This document shows, piece by piece, positions 14,590 through 21,800 of a stretch of 42,336 nucleotides of DNA (its first letter is position 1; each line of letters begins with the position of its first letter). Source of the stretch: a virus; the IMG/VR virus record IMGVR_UViG_3300021962_000222, positions 1 through 42,336 of that record; one strand, given 5' to 3'. The notes beneath the pieces are model-generated. The model saw nothing but the letters and a program-made list of their open reading frames with translations, was not told the DNA's origin and did not search any database. A program made the position numbers and the translations under genes.

Positions 14590-15072
14590 TTAGTGTTCCT
14601 TTACCGCCCCGGTTGTAGCCCCGTAGAGAAAGAACGCTCCACTAGGCTTTCCAAACTGACGCTCGTACAGGCGAACCTTTGCCTCGGTACGGTCGTTAGA
14701 CAATACACCAATGATCAGCGGAATGCCCAGCGCATCAGACACGGATTTGCTGAACTCGCAAAGCCGCCTAGCGCGCCCTCCCTTGGCATTTCGGTAGTCT
14801 GGGTGAATGAAGATTGCCTTCTCCTCCAGAACTTCCCTGTCACTATACCACATATTCCCTACACGAAGCAAAACTGCTCCTTCAGGCTTTCCATTCGCGC
14901 CAATGACGCCGACAACACCCCTGTCCTTGTTCAGGGCAGGCCAGATTTCCGCGAGAAGCTTGTGCGGATTCGGCTCCACAAAGCCGTTTTCGTCGCACGC
15001 AGCCAATGCAAGATCCATGATGTCGTGAACGTCATTCGGCGTACCAACCCTCACCTTAATTTCGTCAGCCAT
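14590..15072 (-). CDS. GNAT-family N-acetyltransferase
   Basis: The 160-residue protein follows the GNAT fold: an N-terminal strand-helix (IKVRVGTPNDVHDIMDLALA), central strands (GVVGVIGANGKPEGAVLLRV) and EEKAIFIHPDYRNAKGGRAR, where Arg/Gly residues match the acetyl-CoA pyrophosphate loop. After that come a helix (LCEFSKSVSDALGIPLIIGV) and an RLYERQFGKPSG-type end. Such genes are common between tail and ejection genes of phages; they may acetylate a virion or host protein. The stop lies next to the start of the giant ejection protein. Confidence 0.8.
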   Translation of the reverse strand: MADEIKVRVGTPNDVHDIMDLALAACDENGFVEPNPHKLLAEIWPALNKDRGVVGVIGANGKPEGAVLLRVGNMWYSDREVLEEKAIFIHPDYRNAKGGRARRLCEFSKSVSDALGIPLIIGVLSNDRTEAKVRLYERQFGKPSGAFFLYGATTGAVKEH

Positions 15073-15087
15073 ATTCTTCCCCCTTTT

Positions 15088-15642
15088 TTAGTCCTTCTTC
15101 GGCCCCGGCAGGGACTTCAGAGTAGCGACAGTCTTTGCCCGCATTCTCTTGACAAAGCTATCCAAAACTTTATGCCCAGCGTCCATATCGCCATTCCCGA
15201 TCCTGACCACATCGTCGGGATGGATGACGTACTCCCCGCCAGCGGCAACGATAGGAACTGTCGAGGAAATCCCCGCATCCGCCCCCGGAGTCCCAAACTT
15301 GCGGGTCGAGAAGATGCTGTTGGCGACCTTGAAGCCAGCCATCGTGTTCCCCTCTCCCATAGCCGAGATGATGTCGGCAGGGATCACATAGGCCCCGGAC
15401 GGCACATGCATGGGGAGGTGATCGGTCCTGCCAGCCACCGCGCTATGGATCGGCCCCGTGTGGACCCTCTCGGTCGCAGGCTGGGCAGGAGCCATGAGCG
15501 GTCCACCCTCCGCACGGGCCTTCCTAGCCGTACTGAGGGCGATGGCGATAGCCTGCTTCTGGGGGCGACCAGACGAGACAAGCTCGCTGATGTTGCGGCT
15601 GATGGTCTTCTGCGACTTTCCCTTGGCGAGGGGCATGATCAT
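15088..15642 (-). CDS. Conserved phage virion-module protein
   Basis: The 184-residue protein has two parts. Residues 1-45 (LAKGKSQKTISRNISELVSS, then KQAIAIALSTARKAR) are a basic helical segment found on many phage proteins. Residues 60-165 carry HLPMHVPSGAYVIPADIISA, GEGNTMAGFKVANS and IVAAGGEYVIHPDDVVRIGN, two similar GAYVIP/GEYVIH half-repeats recalling tape-measure segments. The start overlaps the upstream stop as ATGA; an ATG two codons later is possible. It is likely a minor virion or assembly protein. Confidence 0.7.
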   Translation of the reverse strand: MIMPLAKGKSQKTISRNISELVSSGRPQKQAIAIALSTARKARAEGGPLMAPAQPATERVHTGPIHSAVAGRTDHLPMHVPSGAYVIPADIISAMGEGNTMAGFKVANSIFSTRKFGTPGADAGISSTVPIVAAGGEYVIHPDDVVRIGNGDMDAGHKVLDSFVKRMRAKTVATLKSLPGPKKD

Positions 15643-15995
15643 GTTCCCGCAAAGTAGGTCACGTTGATCTCCTGTCCCGTGCCGGGAGAGATCACCAGAC
15701 CTGTGTTGAAGACCTGACCAAGGGGATACATCCCAGCGGTCGTCGGAACGGAGAATAGCTTGTTGCCCGCAGCGGTCGTGGTCGTGCTGGACGCATTGTA
15801 GATCGAGCCAGCGGCGCTACCGGCAACCACGACGCAGACATTGACCAGATAACCCCGGCCAGCAATCACAAGCGTGTCTCCAGTAACCGTGGCAGATGTC
15901 GCGTTGCCCTGCGCGCGCAGGATCGTCTGAGCCGTGTTGCTGAGAGCGACAACAGCGTTTTTCTGGGTAGTCAGGATGTCTGCAAGGCTAGCCAT
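15639..15995 (-). CDS. Small Thr/Ala-rich structural protein
   Basis: The 118 residues form a short N-terminal helix (LADILTTQKNAVVALSNTAQ) followed by beta strands rich in Ala, Thr and Gly, ending GQEINVTYFAGT. This helix-plus-beta layout fits a small tail or head-tail protein. It lies directly after the gp10-like hub gene, sharing the boundary base at 15995. No precise family is assigned. Confidence 0.7.
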   Translation of the reverse strand: MASLADILTTQKNAVVALSNTAQTILRAQGNATSATVTGDTLVIAGRGYLVNVCVVVAGSAAGSIYNASSTTTTAAGNKLFSVPTTAGMYPLGQVFNTGLVISPGTGQEINVTYFAGT

Positions 15996-18061
15996 CAGAA
16001 CTTACCATCCTGCTGGAATCGATACCTGATATTACCAAGACGCCAGAATGTGCCGATATCTTCACTTTCAATCTTAATTGAAACCAGCCTTCCCCTGAAT
16101 CGAGGAGTGATGAATTTCACAGATTGAGTGAGAGTATATGGACCATAGGAAAGCGGAGTTTGGCCTGCATAGTCAGTAACATAGAATGTCAGCTTGATAT
16201 TTGCGTCCTGAGTGCCGCCATAATATCCCCATTTCATGTCTGGCCAGATCTGATCAATGAACATCTTCACATCGGCTTCCGTCATAACGAAGTAGCCAGT
16301 TTGGAAGGACGAGACCATCGGAGATCCATCAGCATCAGTCGATGTCTCATGCTGATAGATGTACTGATTGGGGGCGGCTCCAATCGGAGGACCAAGCACC
16401 GACTCGTTGATCCATGCGGTGCGTCCAAGCTCACCGTAATCCCACTCGTTCAGGATGACGTTGTACTTGACGTAGTGGCTGACCTCGCCGCCATTGCTAT
16501 TCGTCGGGTAATACCAAGTGATCTCACCAAAACGACTGTTGGGGGCGATGCGGATCTTGTCTAGATTTGCAGTATCGAGATCCTGAAAGATCACATCCCA
16601 AATAGGACAACGGATCGGCTCGACGCCACCGCCAGCAAGACGGAAGAACTGGCTCTGTCCCATCCAGTAGACAACACCATTCATTGACCCGGCAGCCTTG
16701 CGACCAATCAAGCCGCAACCATTGCCGATCTCATTGAATTGATAGACATACGGAGGACCAACATACTGCATCGCCCAGACGCCAAGATCCGTCCAGATCA
16801 GTCCCTGTTGCGGACCCTGAATGCATTGAACGATGCGAGATCCCTTGGGAATGCGATACGAACCAGCCTGATTGGTGATCAGGGCGATCCAGCTATCGAA
16901 GTTGTTTACATCGCACCAGCGAATGAGCAGCGGATCGATGATCCCGGTAAACGTAGATCCCCACGCAATAATCTGTCGCTGCGGCATCGCCACAAACATT
17001 CCTTCATTTACAGAAGGAGCGTTGGCAATCGCCAATGCAATTTCAGCCCCACCAGCAGGAGACCAGTAGTAGATCGGCCCACCATAGGGACACGCGATAA
17101 GTATCTCGCCCCAATTATCCAATGTCCAATCGACTGCATTGATTGGAGTTCCGACATCAGGATCTGGAGGGGAGCCGCTTCCGTATCCACCAACACCGTA
17201 TCCGCCGACACCATATCCAGTTCCCGACGCAAGCGGACCGACTCCGTTCAGATACAGAAAATGTGCATCTCCAGCGTTTTCATCGGCAGTCGCGGTAGAG
17301 CTTGCCTGAGCATTTACTGCGATTGAGAAAACACTTGAGGAGGCAACATCTGTGACGATGTAATTTCCGTAGATTGTTACTCCTCCTACTGAAGTGGCGA
17401 CTAGGGCTGTAAAAGTATCTCCAATAACATAACCATGATCCGCAAGAGTTACATCTACGGTATTTGATCCGCTGGTAGTGTCATACTGAGGGACAGCCCC
17501 TCCGTTTGCTACAGTAGATGTGGCAAGAGCGGGGTCTCCAAGCTTATCCCTAGCTTCAATTGAATAACTTGTTGCTCCAATCGGAGTCACTTGATACTGA
17601 CCAAAAAGCACAATCCCGCCAACGCTAACTTGTGTTTGAATATCAACAATATCGTATTTATCAACTGTAAAATTTGCATCTATGATTGTTACTGTGCTGC
17701 TTCCAGATGTAGTTGAGAAATCAACGGCGACATCTGATGTGACTGTCTGCGGAGTGATATCGATCTCTACTCCGCTATTGATGACCTCAAGTGCCTGCCC
17801 ACCACCAGCCGCAATCCCCTCCGCGCCAACGGCAAGGTACGAATTGCTGTTGGTGTCCTCCCAAGCCCAGAGGCAGCGCACGATGCTGCCAATCGTGTCG
17901 GGGAAAAACTTCGTCCATCCACCGAGCTTCTGAACAAGACCGCCAAGCGTCCGATCAGGGATGAACCTGATCAACTGGCTATTGCTGATAGCAGCCTCGT
18001 TGAGGGCGGGAGTCTTGTTCTGATCGACGCCCGGCAGGAGCTTGAAGGATGCGTGTGGCAT
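15995..18061 (-). CDS. P22 gp10-like tail hub / packaged-DNA stabilisation protein
   Basis: In P22-like phages gp10 closes the portal channel and forms the tail hub. This 688-residue protein has the matching core: LIRFIPDRTLGGLVQKLGGW early on. Further on are WDNGE-like strands, IRWCDVNNFDSWIALITNQA, GPQQGLIWTDLGVWAMQYVG and GNGCGLIGRKAAGSMNGVVY. The C-terminal beta region follows. Residues about 110-265 look like an insertion of two tandem Ig-like repeats (TTSGSSTVTI and TTSGSNTVDV), followed by a GVGGYGVGGYGSG turn. It stands next to an adaptor gene, as expected for a short tail. Confidence 0.75.
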   Translation of the reverse strand: MPHASFKLLPGVDQNKTPALNEAAISNSQLIRFIPDRTLGGLVQKLGGWTKFFPDTIGSIVRCLWAWEDTNSNSYLAVGAEGIAAGGGQALEVINSGVEIDITPQTVTSDVAVDFSTTSGSSTVTIIDANFTVDKYDIVDIQTQVSVGGIVLFGQYQVTPIGATSYSIEARDKLGDPALATSTVANGGAVPQYDTTSGSNTVDVTLADHGYVIGDTFTALVATSVGGVTIYGNYIVTDVASSSVFSIAVNAQASSTATADENAGDAHFLYLNGVGPLASGTGYGVGGYGVGGYGSGSPPDPDVGTPINAVDWTLDNWGEILIACPYGGPIYYWSPAGGAEIALAIANAPSVNEGMFVAMPQRQIIAWGSTFTGIIDPLLIRWCDVNNFDSWIALITNQAGSYRIPKGSRIVQCIQGPQQGLIWTDLGVWAMQYVGPPYVYQFNEIGNGCGLIGRKAAGSMNGVVYWMGQSQFFRLAGGGVEPIRCPIWDVIFQDLDTANLDKIRIAPNSRFGEITWYYPTNSNGGEVSHYVKYNVILNEWDYGELGRTAWINESVLGPPIGAAPNQYIYQHETSTDADGSPMVSSFQTGYFVMTEADVKMFIDQIWPDMKWGYYGGTQDANIKLTFYVTDYAGQTPLSYGPYTLTQSVKFITPRFRGRLVSIKIESEDIGTFWRLGNIRYRFQQDGKF

Positions 18062-18064
18062 CTA

Positions 18065-18781
18065 TCACCCCCGTGTCGGACTGGCCGTGACAGCCTGCGA
18101 CTGCGACGACCAAGCAGCAGCCTCGAACTTCTTGCGGTTCTCCTCTGCCAACGCGCCCTTCAGAAGAACCTGATACTGGCTCTCATAGGTGACAGCCATC
18201 TGAGGATCATCGTTGGCGCGGCCAAAGTTTCGCTGATAGCCGGAAATGTAGATCATGCTAGCCATGATCATTAGATCTGGAAGATAGAGACTGATGAATG
18301 TCGTAGTATTGGAAGACGACAGGCTGGAAGGACGATAAGTTCCGACGATCTCAACCGTATATGCCGCATCAGGATACGGACCAAGGAGGAACGTATAATC
18401 ATCAAACGGGCAGAAATACTTTGGCGTCCCCCTGCTTGTGGAAACACCATAAACCGCATCAAGGAATTCCTTGGTGCATGGAAGGAGCGGAACTCGCGTT
18501 CCAAGATCAGGATTGCTGGTCCCAGCGGGCGTAATCACATTGATCTGCTCTGGAACGACAAAGGTTCCTGTCGGAACTGCAATCTGCCTGCTTCCGACAG
18601 TTGTTCCATAACTTGTGTTTGAAATAGAAGTGAACAGAAAATCAAGATCGCGATAAATCCTGTTTTCCGCATATGTGATCATCTGTGGAAGAATTGTCAC
18701 AAATTCAGCGTTGGCTTCCTCGACAACTGCCAAGGTTGCGATCTGAGTGACGTACTGCGAGTAGGTAAGTCCGGTCGTCAT
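18065..18781 (-). CDS. Head-tail adaptor / tail tubular A-like protein
   Basis: This 238-residue protein starts TYSQYVTQIATLAVVEEANA, a helix typical of phage adaptor proteins. It continues with ENRIYRDLDFLFTSI and a beta domain (CPFDDYTFLLGPYPDAAYTV, then EIVGTYRP), and ends in helices (LPDLMIMASMIYISGYQRNF, then ESQYQVLLKGALAEE). T7 gp11 and related adaptors have this helix-beta-helix order and bind under the portal. It directly precedes the gp10-like hub gene in the transcript, which fits. A second, related-looking protein is at 26741-27436. Confidence 0.7.
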   Translation of the reverse strand: MTTGLTYSQYVTQIATLAVVEEANAEFVTILPQMITYAENRIYRDLDFLFTSISNTSYGTTVGSRQIAVPTGTFVVPEQINVITPAGTSNPDLGTRVPLLPCTKEFLDAVYGVSTSRGTPKYFCPFDDYTFLLGPYPDAAYTVEIVGTYRPSSLSSSNTTTFISLYLPDLMIMASMIYISGYQRNFGRANDDPQMAVTYESQYQVLLKGALAEENRKKFEAAAWSSQSQAVTASPTRG

Positions 18782-18814
18782 TGGTGACTCCGTTTCCCCC
18801 TCACTTTAACACCT

Positions 18815-19420
18815 TCACGAAGCTGCGGATAGCTTCGCGTAGGCATCGGCAATCTTAACATCATACCCGTGCTGTGCATAGCCGGGGCCGTTGTAGCCCT
18901 TGGCAAAGGTCGCCCAGTCCTTGAATCGGAGCGGGCGGATCAGACCTGCGTTCTTGATGAAAAGACCCATCTGTCGAAGCTGGCTTGTCTCGGATTTGCA
19001 AGCTTCGTCAACCATGTCCTCAACAGACTCATGCCCGACCATCTTGAAATTGCTGCCCATGACCTGTCCAAGCCCCCAAGAGGTCGAGAGCAGGGCAGCA
19101 TGTTCATCGATGGCGCAGGCCCGCATGATCTCGTCGTAGACCGCATCAGAACCCTTGGGATAGGGCTTCATGCCCCATGCCTTGTAGGCAAGACCCTCTT
19201 CAACGGCCCGCTTGTGAAGCTCAGGCTTGCTGAAGGTATGCTTGAAGAAGTAGTGCCTCTCGAACAGAGCCTTGGGCCGCCCCTTGGCATCAAATCCCGA
19301 GCCAGCGGCTTCGACTGCAATCACAGCCCGAAAAGCAGCAGGCTCGATCTCCAGCATCTTGGCGACGCTGATGATCTCATCAAGCGTTGCCTTCCTTGCC
19401 TCACCCTGAAACGAACGCAT
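18815..19420 (-). CDS. Endolysin: N-acetylmuramidase domain
   Basis: The protein (201 residues) matches the N-acetylmuramidase family (DUF3380 type): FRAVIAVEAAGSGFDAKGRP with the catalytic Glu, ALFERHYFFKH, then STSWGLGQVMGSNFKMVG and YNGPGYAQHGYDVKIADAYA. It hydrolyses peptidoglycan at the end of infection. No signal peptide is seen, so release depends on the holin encoded just upstream. Its ATG overlaps the holin stop (TGATG), coupling the two. Confidence 0.9.
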   Translation of the reverse strand: MRSFQGEARKATLDEIISVAKMLEIEPAAFRAVIAVEAAGSGFDAKGRPKALFERHYFFKHTFSKPELHKRAVEEGLAYKAWGMKPYPKGSDAVYDEIMRACAIDEHAALLSTSWGLGQVMGSNFKMVGHESVEDMVDEACKSETSQLRQMGLFIKNAGLIRPLRFKDWATFAKGYNGPGYAQHGYDVKIADAYAKLSAAS

Positions 19421-19941
19421 CACTTCTGATTCCCTGCAAGAAGCTGAGTCTTCTGCTGACTGCTGGAAGACGAGCCAAAGTAGTATGCAATGACCTGCTC
19501 TGCCTTCGCACTTACAAATCCAATCAATGTACCTACAGTCGTAGCCATCAGCGGATCTTTCATGCCGTCCACATACCCCATGAGGACAAGAAAGACAGTT
19601 GCCATGAAGCCTGCCACGACGACAAAAGCCAGAACGCGCGGCATCCAGTCGCGAACCTGAGTCTCACGACGACGGGCGCTATCTCGATCCGAAGCGGCAA
19701 TCTTTTCAAGATCGATATCCAGTTCACGCATCTGAACCGCGAAGTCGTTGTCAGCCTTCTTGAGAGCCAGCAACTGATCCGCAGAGGCATTGTTGATTGC
19801 CTTGGTTATATCGTCTTTGGACGTACCATCAGGCAGTCCAAGAGCATCAGCGATGACCTTGTATGCCATGCCTCCAATCGGACCGCCGACTGCGGTGGCG
19901 AGAGTAGGAGCCACAGCTCCGATGATTTTCATAAAGTCCAT
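19420..19941 (-). CDS. Holin, 3TM/GTA-holin-like
   Basis: I take ATG 19941 (AAAGG upstream); a TTG two codons earlier overlaps the upstream stop. The 173 residues have a Gly/Ala-rich N-terminal hydrophobic part (IIGAVAPTLATAVGGPIGGM), a charged helical middle, then two hydrophobic helices (VLAFVVVAGFMATVFLVLMG and MATTVGTLIGFVSAKAEQVI). The tail YYFGSSSSSQQK is typical of the holin_3TM family. It would open the inner membrane for the muramidase coded next. Confidence 0.8.
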   Translation of the reverse strand: MDFMKIIGAVAPTLATAVGGPIGGMAYKVIADALGLPDGTSKDDITKAINNASADQLLALKKADNDFAVQMRELDIDLEKIAASDRDSARRRETQVRDWMPRVLAFVVVAGFMATVFLVLMGYVDGMKDPLMATTVGTLIGFVSAKAEQVIAYYFGSSSSSQQKTQLLAGNQK

Positions 19942-19943
19942 GA

Positions 19944-20093
19944 TCAACCTTTCTTGTTCCAGAGATCGAAAAGAGCCTTCACTTTTTCTTCAATTACAAG
20001 AACCCTCTGATCGAGTTTAGCGAGAACTATTACAAGCGTGATAAATCCTACAGCAATAGGCCAAAGCTTAAGGACTGACTCAAGCGCATCCAT
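19944..20093 (-). CDS. Small membrane protein of the lysis block (49 residues)
   Basis: Starting at ATG 20093 and ending TGA 19944, the frame codes for MDALESVLKLWPIAVGFITL, then VIVLAKLDQRVLVIEEKVKA and LFDLWNKKG. That is one membrane helix followed by an amphipathic helix with heptad spacing. This layout, and its place between another small membrane gene and the holin, suggest an antiholin, second holin or spanin-like component. Its stop sits 2 bases before the holin ATG. Confidence 0.7.
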   Translation of the reverse strand: MDALESVLKLWPIAVGFITLVIVLAKLDQRVLVIEEKVKALFDLWNKKG

Positions 20094-20105
20094 CTTTGGT
20101 GACAA

Positions 20106-20339
20106 TCACTTGTCGGCCTTGCTTTCGAGCCGATCAAAGATCTTCTCAAGCATTGCCTTGATCTCCTTGACGCTGTCGGCAAACTCATCCTTGCGAACGT
20201 AGCTCTTGGGAAGATCAACCTCGATCTCATGCAGATCGCGTCGCAGTTCCTTCACGGCCTCCCAGATCTGCCGGGAGAACCATCCAATACCGGCAAGGAC
20301 GATGCCTATGCCGATGTTCATCAGCGACTGCATGTCCAT
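20106..20339 (-). CDS. Membrane-anchored coiled-coil protein of the lysis block
   Basis: From ATG 20339 the protein has 77 residues: one N-terminal membrane segment (LMNIGIGIVLAGIGWF) and then a charged coiled coil (WEAVKELRRDLHEIEVDLPK, SYVRKDEFADSVKEIKAMLE). The motif L-P-x-x-Y-V-R-K-D-E/D-F occurs in many small phage membrane proteins near lysis genes. An i-spanin or holin-partner role is likely but not shown. The start overlaps the end region of the glycosyltransferase gene. Confidence 0.7.
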   Translation of the reverse strand: MDMQSLMNIGIGIVLAGIGWFSRQIWEAVKELRRDLHEIEVDLPKSYVRKDEFADSVKEIKAMLEKIFDRLESKADK

Positions 20340-20343
20340 GACA

Positions 20344-21453
20344 CTACGCAACCTTCTCTCCGGGGCTTGCGATGTGATCTTCAATGTACTTCAGGTTCCC
20401 CCGAAGTCGAAGGTCATCAGGTGACTTCTCGACGGCAAGTCTTGCCTGCTCAAGCGAGATCTGAGTCATGCCCAACTGCCACGCAGAAACGCTGGCAAGA
20501 TCATGCGGCCAATGTCCCCAGACATCCGGGTCACAGGTATAGACCAGAGCCTTGTCCTTGATCCGAAGGGCGCGCATGGAGAATGCGAAACACTCTTCCC
20601 AGCGGTTCTGGCGGTACATCAGCATGGCAAGTTCGCACCAAGGCTCCCTTGTGTCTGGAGCCTCTGCCGCTGCCCTGACGTACCAATGCTCTGCCTGCTT
20701 CTGGTCACCAATCTCGCTGTGTGCCTTGCCAAGGAGGCGCATGGCATAGCAACGCTCATTCGGCCACGTTGCGCCGGGCAGGTCTAGGTACTTGTGCAGG
20801 GCAGTAATAGCCTCGTCCCAGCGAGCGTGAAACGTCAGTTCCCGCGCATAGTAGAACCCGTTGCGAGGGCAATCCGGGTCTTCCTTGACCGATAGGGACA
20901 GGAGATCGAGATACTGTCCACGGCTCTTTGTCGGATCTGGGTGATGACTGACGAGGAGCTTCTCGGTCTGCGCCCACATTTCCTTGATGCGACCATCTGG
21001 CACAGGATACTCATGGCACGGGTGATGCCACATGTACCCATGACGAGCGTGGATCTTCTCGTACAGGAACTTGATCCCGCAGCCCCAGTCGAACATGTAC
21101 CGTAGGCGAGTAGTCTCACCGAGCTTCCAGAGACGCTCGATCTCGTCTCGCCAACCCGGCTCCATGACCTCGTCTATGTCTAGGCTGATGCAGACATCGA
21201 TATCGCGGGGGATCAGAGCCAGAGCGGCATTCCGCGCCAGATCGAATCGCCAAGGAGTGATGCAGATGTCATGGACCATGAGGTTGGCCTTGGCATCGAT
21301 GGAGTTTTCCCTCCAGCGACGAGCCTCGCCAGCCGTATCATCCGTGCTTCCAGTATCGGCAATCAGGATCAGGTCGGCATCCTTGGCCGACTCGCAAAAG
21401 CGAGATACGAACTGCTGCTCGTTCTTGCTGATTGCGTAGACGCAAATCTTCAT
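20344..21453 (-). CDS. GT2-type glycosyltransferase with TPR-like C-terminal region
   Basis: The first 210 residues form a GT-A fold: KICVYAISKNEQQFV, then LIADTGSTDDTAGEA with nucleotide-binding Asp33, TPWRFDLARNAAL, and ISLDIDEV with the metal-binding D92-x-D94. The second half has helical pairs recalling TPR repeats (MRLLGKAHSEIGDQKQAEHW, then PWCELAMLMYRQNRWEECFA). It would transfer a sugar from a nucleotide donor. In phages such enzymes modify virion proteins, DNA or host surface glycans. Its place among the fibre genes suggests a virion or receptor-related target. Confidence 0.85.
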   Translation of the reverse strand: MKICVYAISKNEQQFVSRFCESAKDADLILIADTGSTDDTAGEARRWRENSIDAKANLMVHDICITPWRFDLARNAALALIPRDIDVCISLDIDEVMEPGWRDEIERLWKLGETTRLRYMFDWGCGIKFLYEKIHARHGYMWHHPCHEYPVPDGRIKEMWAQTEKLLVSHHPDPTKSRGQYLDLLSLSVKEDPDCPRNGFYYARELTFHARWDEAITALHKYLDLPGATWPNERCYAMRLLGKAHSEIGDQKQAEHWYVRAAAEAPDTREPWCELAMLMYRQNRWEECFAFSMRALRIKDKALVYTCDPDVWGHWPHDLASVSAWQLGMTQISLEQARLAVEKSPDDLRLRGNLKYIEDHIASPGEKVA

Positions 21454-21800
21454 GTTTGCGGCGTCTCTTGGCTAGGAGAGGAAACGGGCGGAATGGACTG
21501 CCTGAGAGTTGCGATCTGCGACTCTATGCTGGCAAGCCAAGTCTTTCCCTCTTCAGTAAGAACCGCTTCCCTAAGCCTGCGAGGGGTAACGAGTGCCTCT
21601 AGGTTCCTGATCTCATCAAGAGCAGTCGGGACATATGGGGTTGGTTCTGGAGCAGGATCTTCCGGTAGTTCAATTGCTCCAAATTCCACTCGCTCCTCAA
21701 CAGTCATGGATCGTATCCAATTGGATGGATACTGGATATCATCCATGACGAACGACTGGTCGATGCGGACGGTCTGGCCGTCGGGGAGAGAGAACTTCAT
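21450..21800 (-). CDS. Small tail-module protein, possible fibre assembly partner
   Basis: This 116-residue protein has a short beta start (MKFSLPDGQTVRIDQSFVMD, then DIQYPSNWIRSMTVEER), a Pro-rich linker (PEDPAPEPTPYVPT) and a helical end. Overlapping ATGA junctions tie it to both neighbours. Proteins of this size and layout (phage-fibre accessory or DUF4376-like) often follow a tail fibre gene. The link is by position and shape only. Confidence 0.65.
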   Translation of the reverse strand: MKFSLPDGQTVRIDQSFVMDDIQYPSNWIRSMTVEERVEFGAIELPEDPAPEPTPYVPTALDEIRNLEALVTPRRLREAVLTEEGKTWLASIESQIATLRQSIPPVSSPSQETPQT

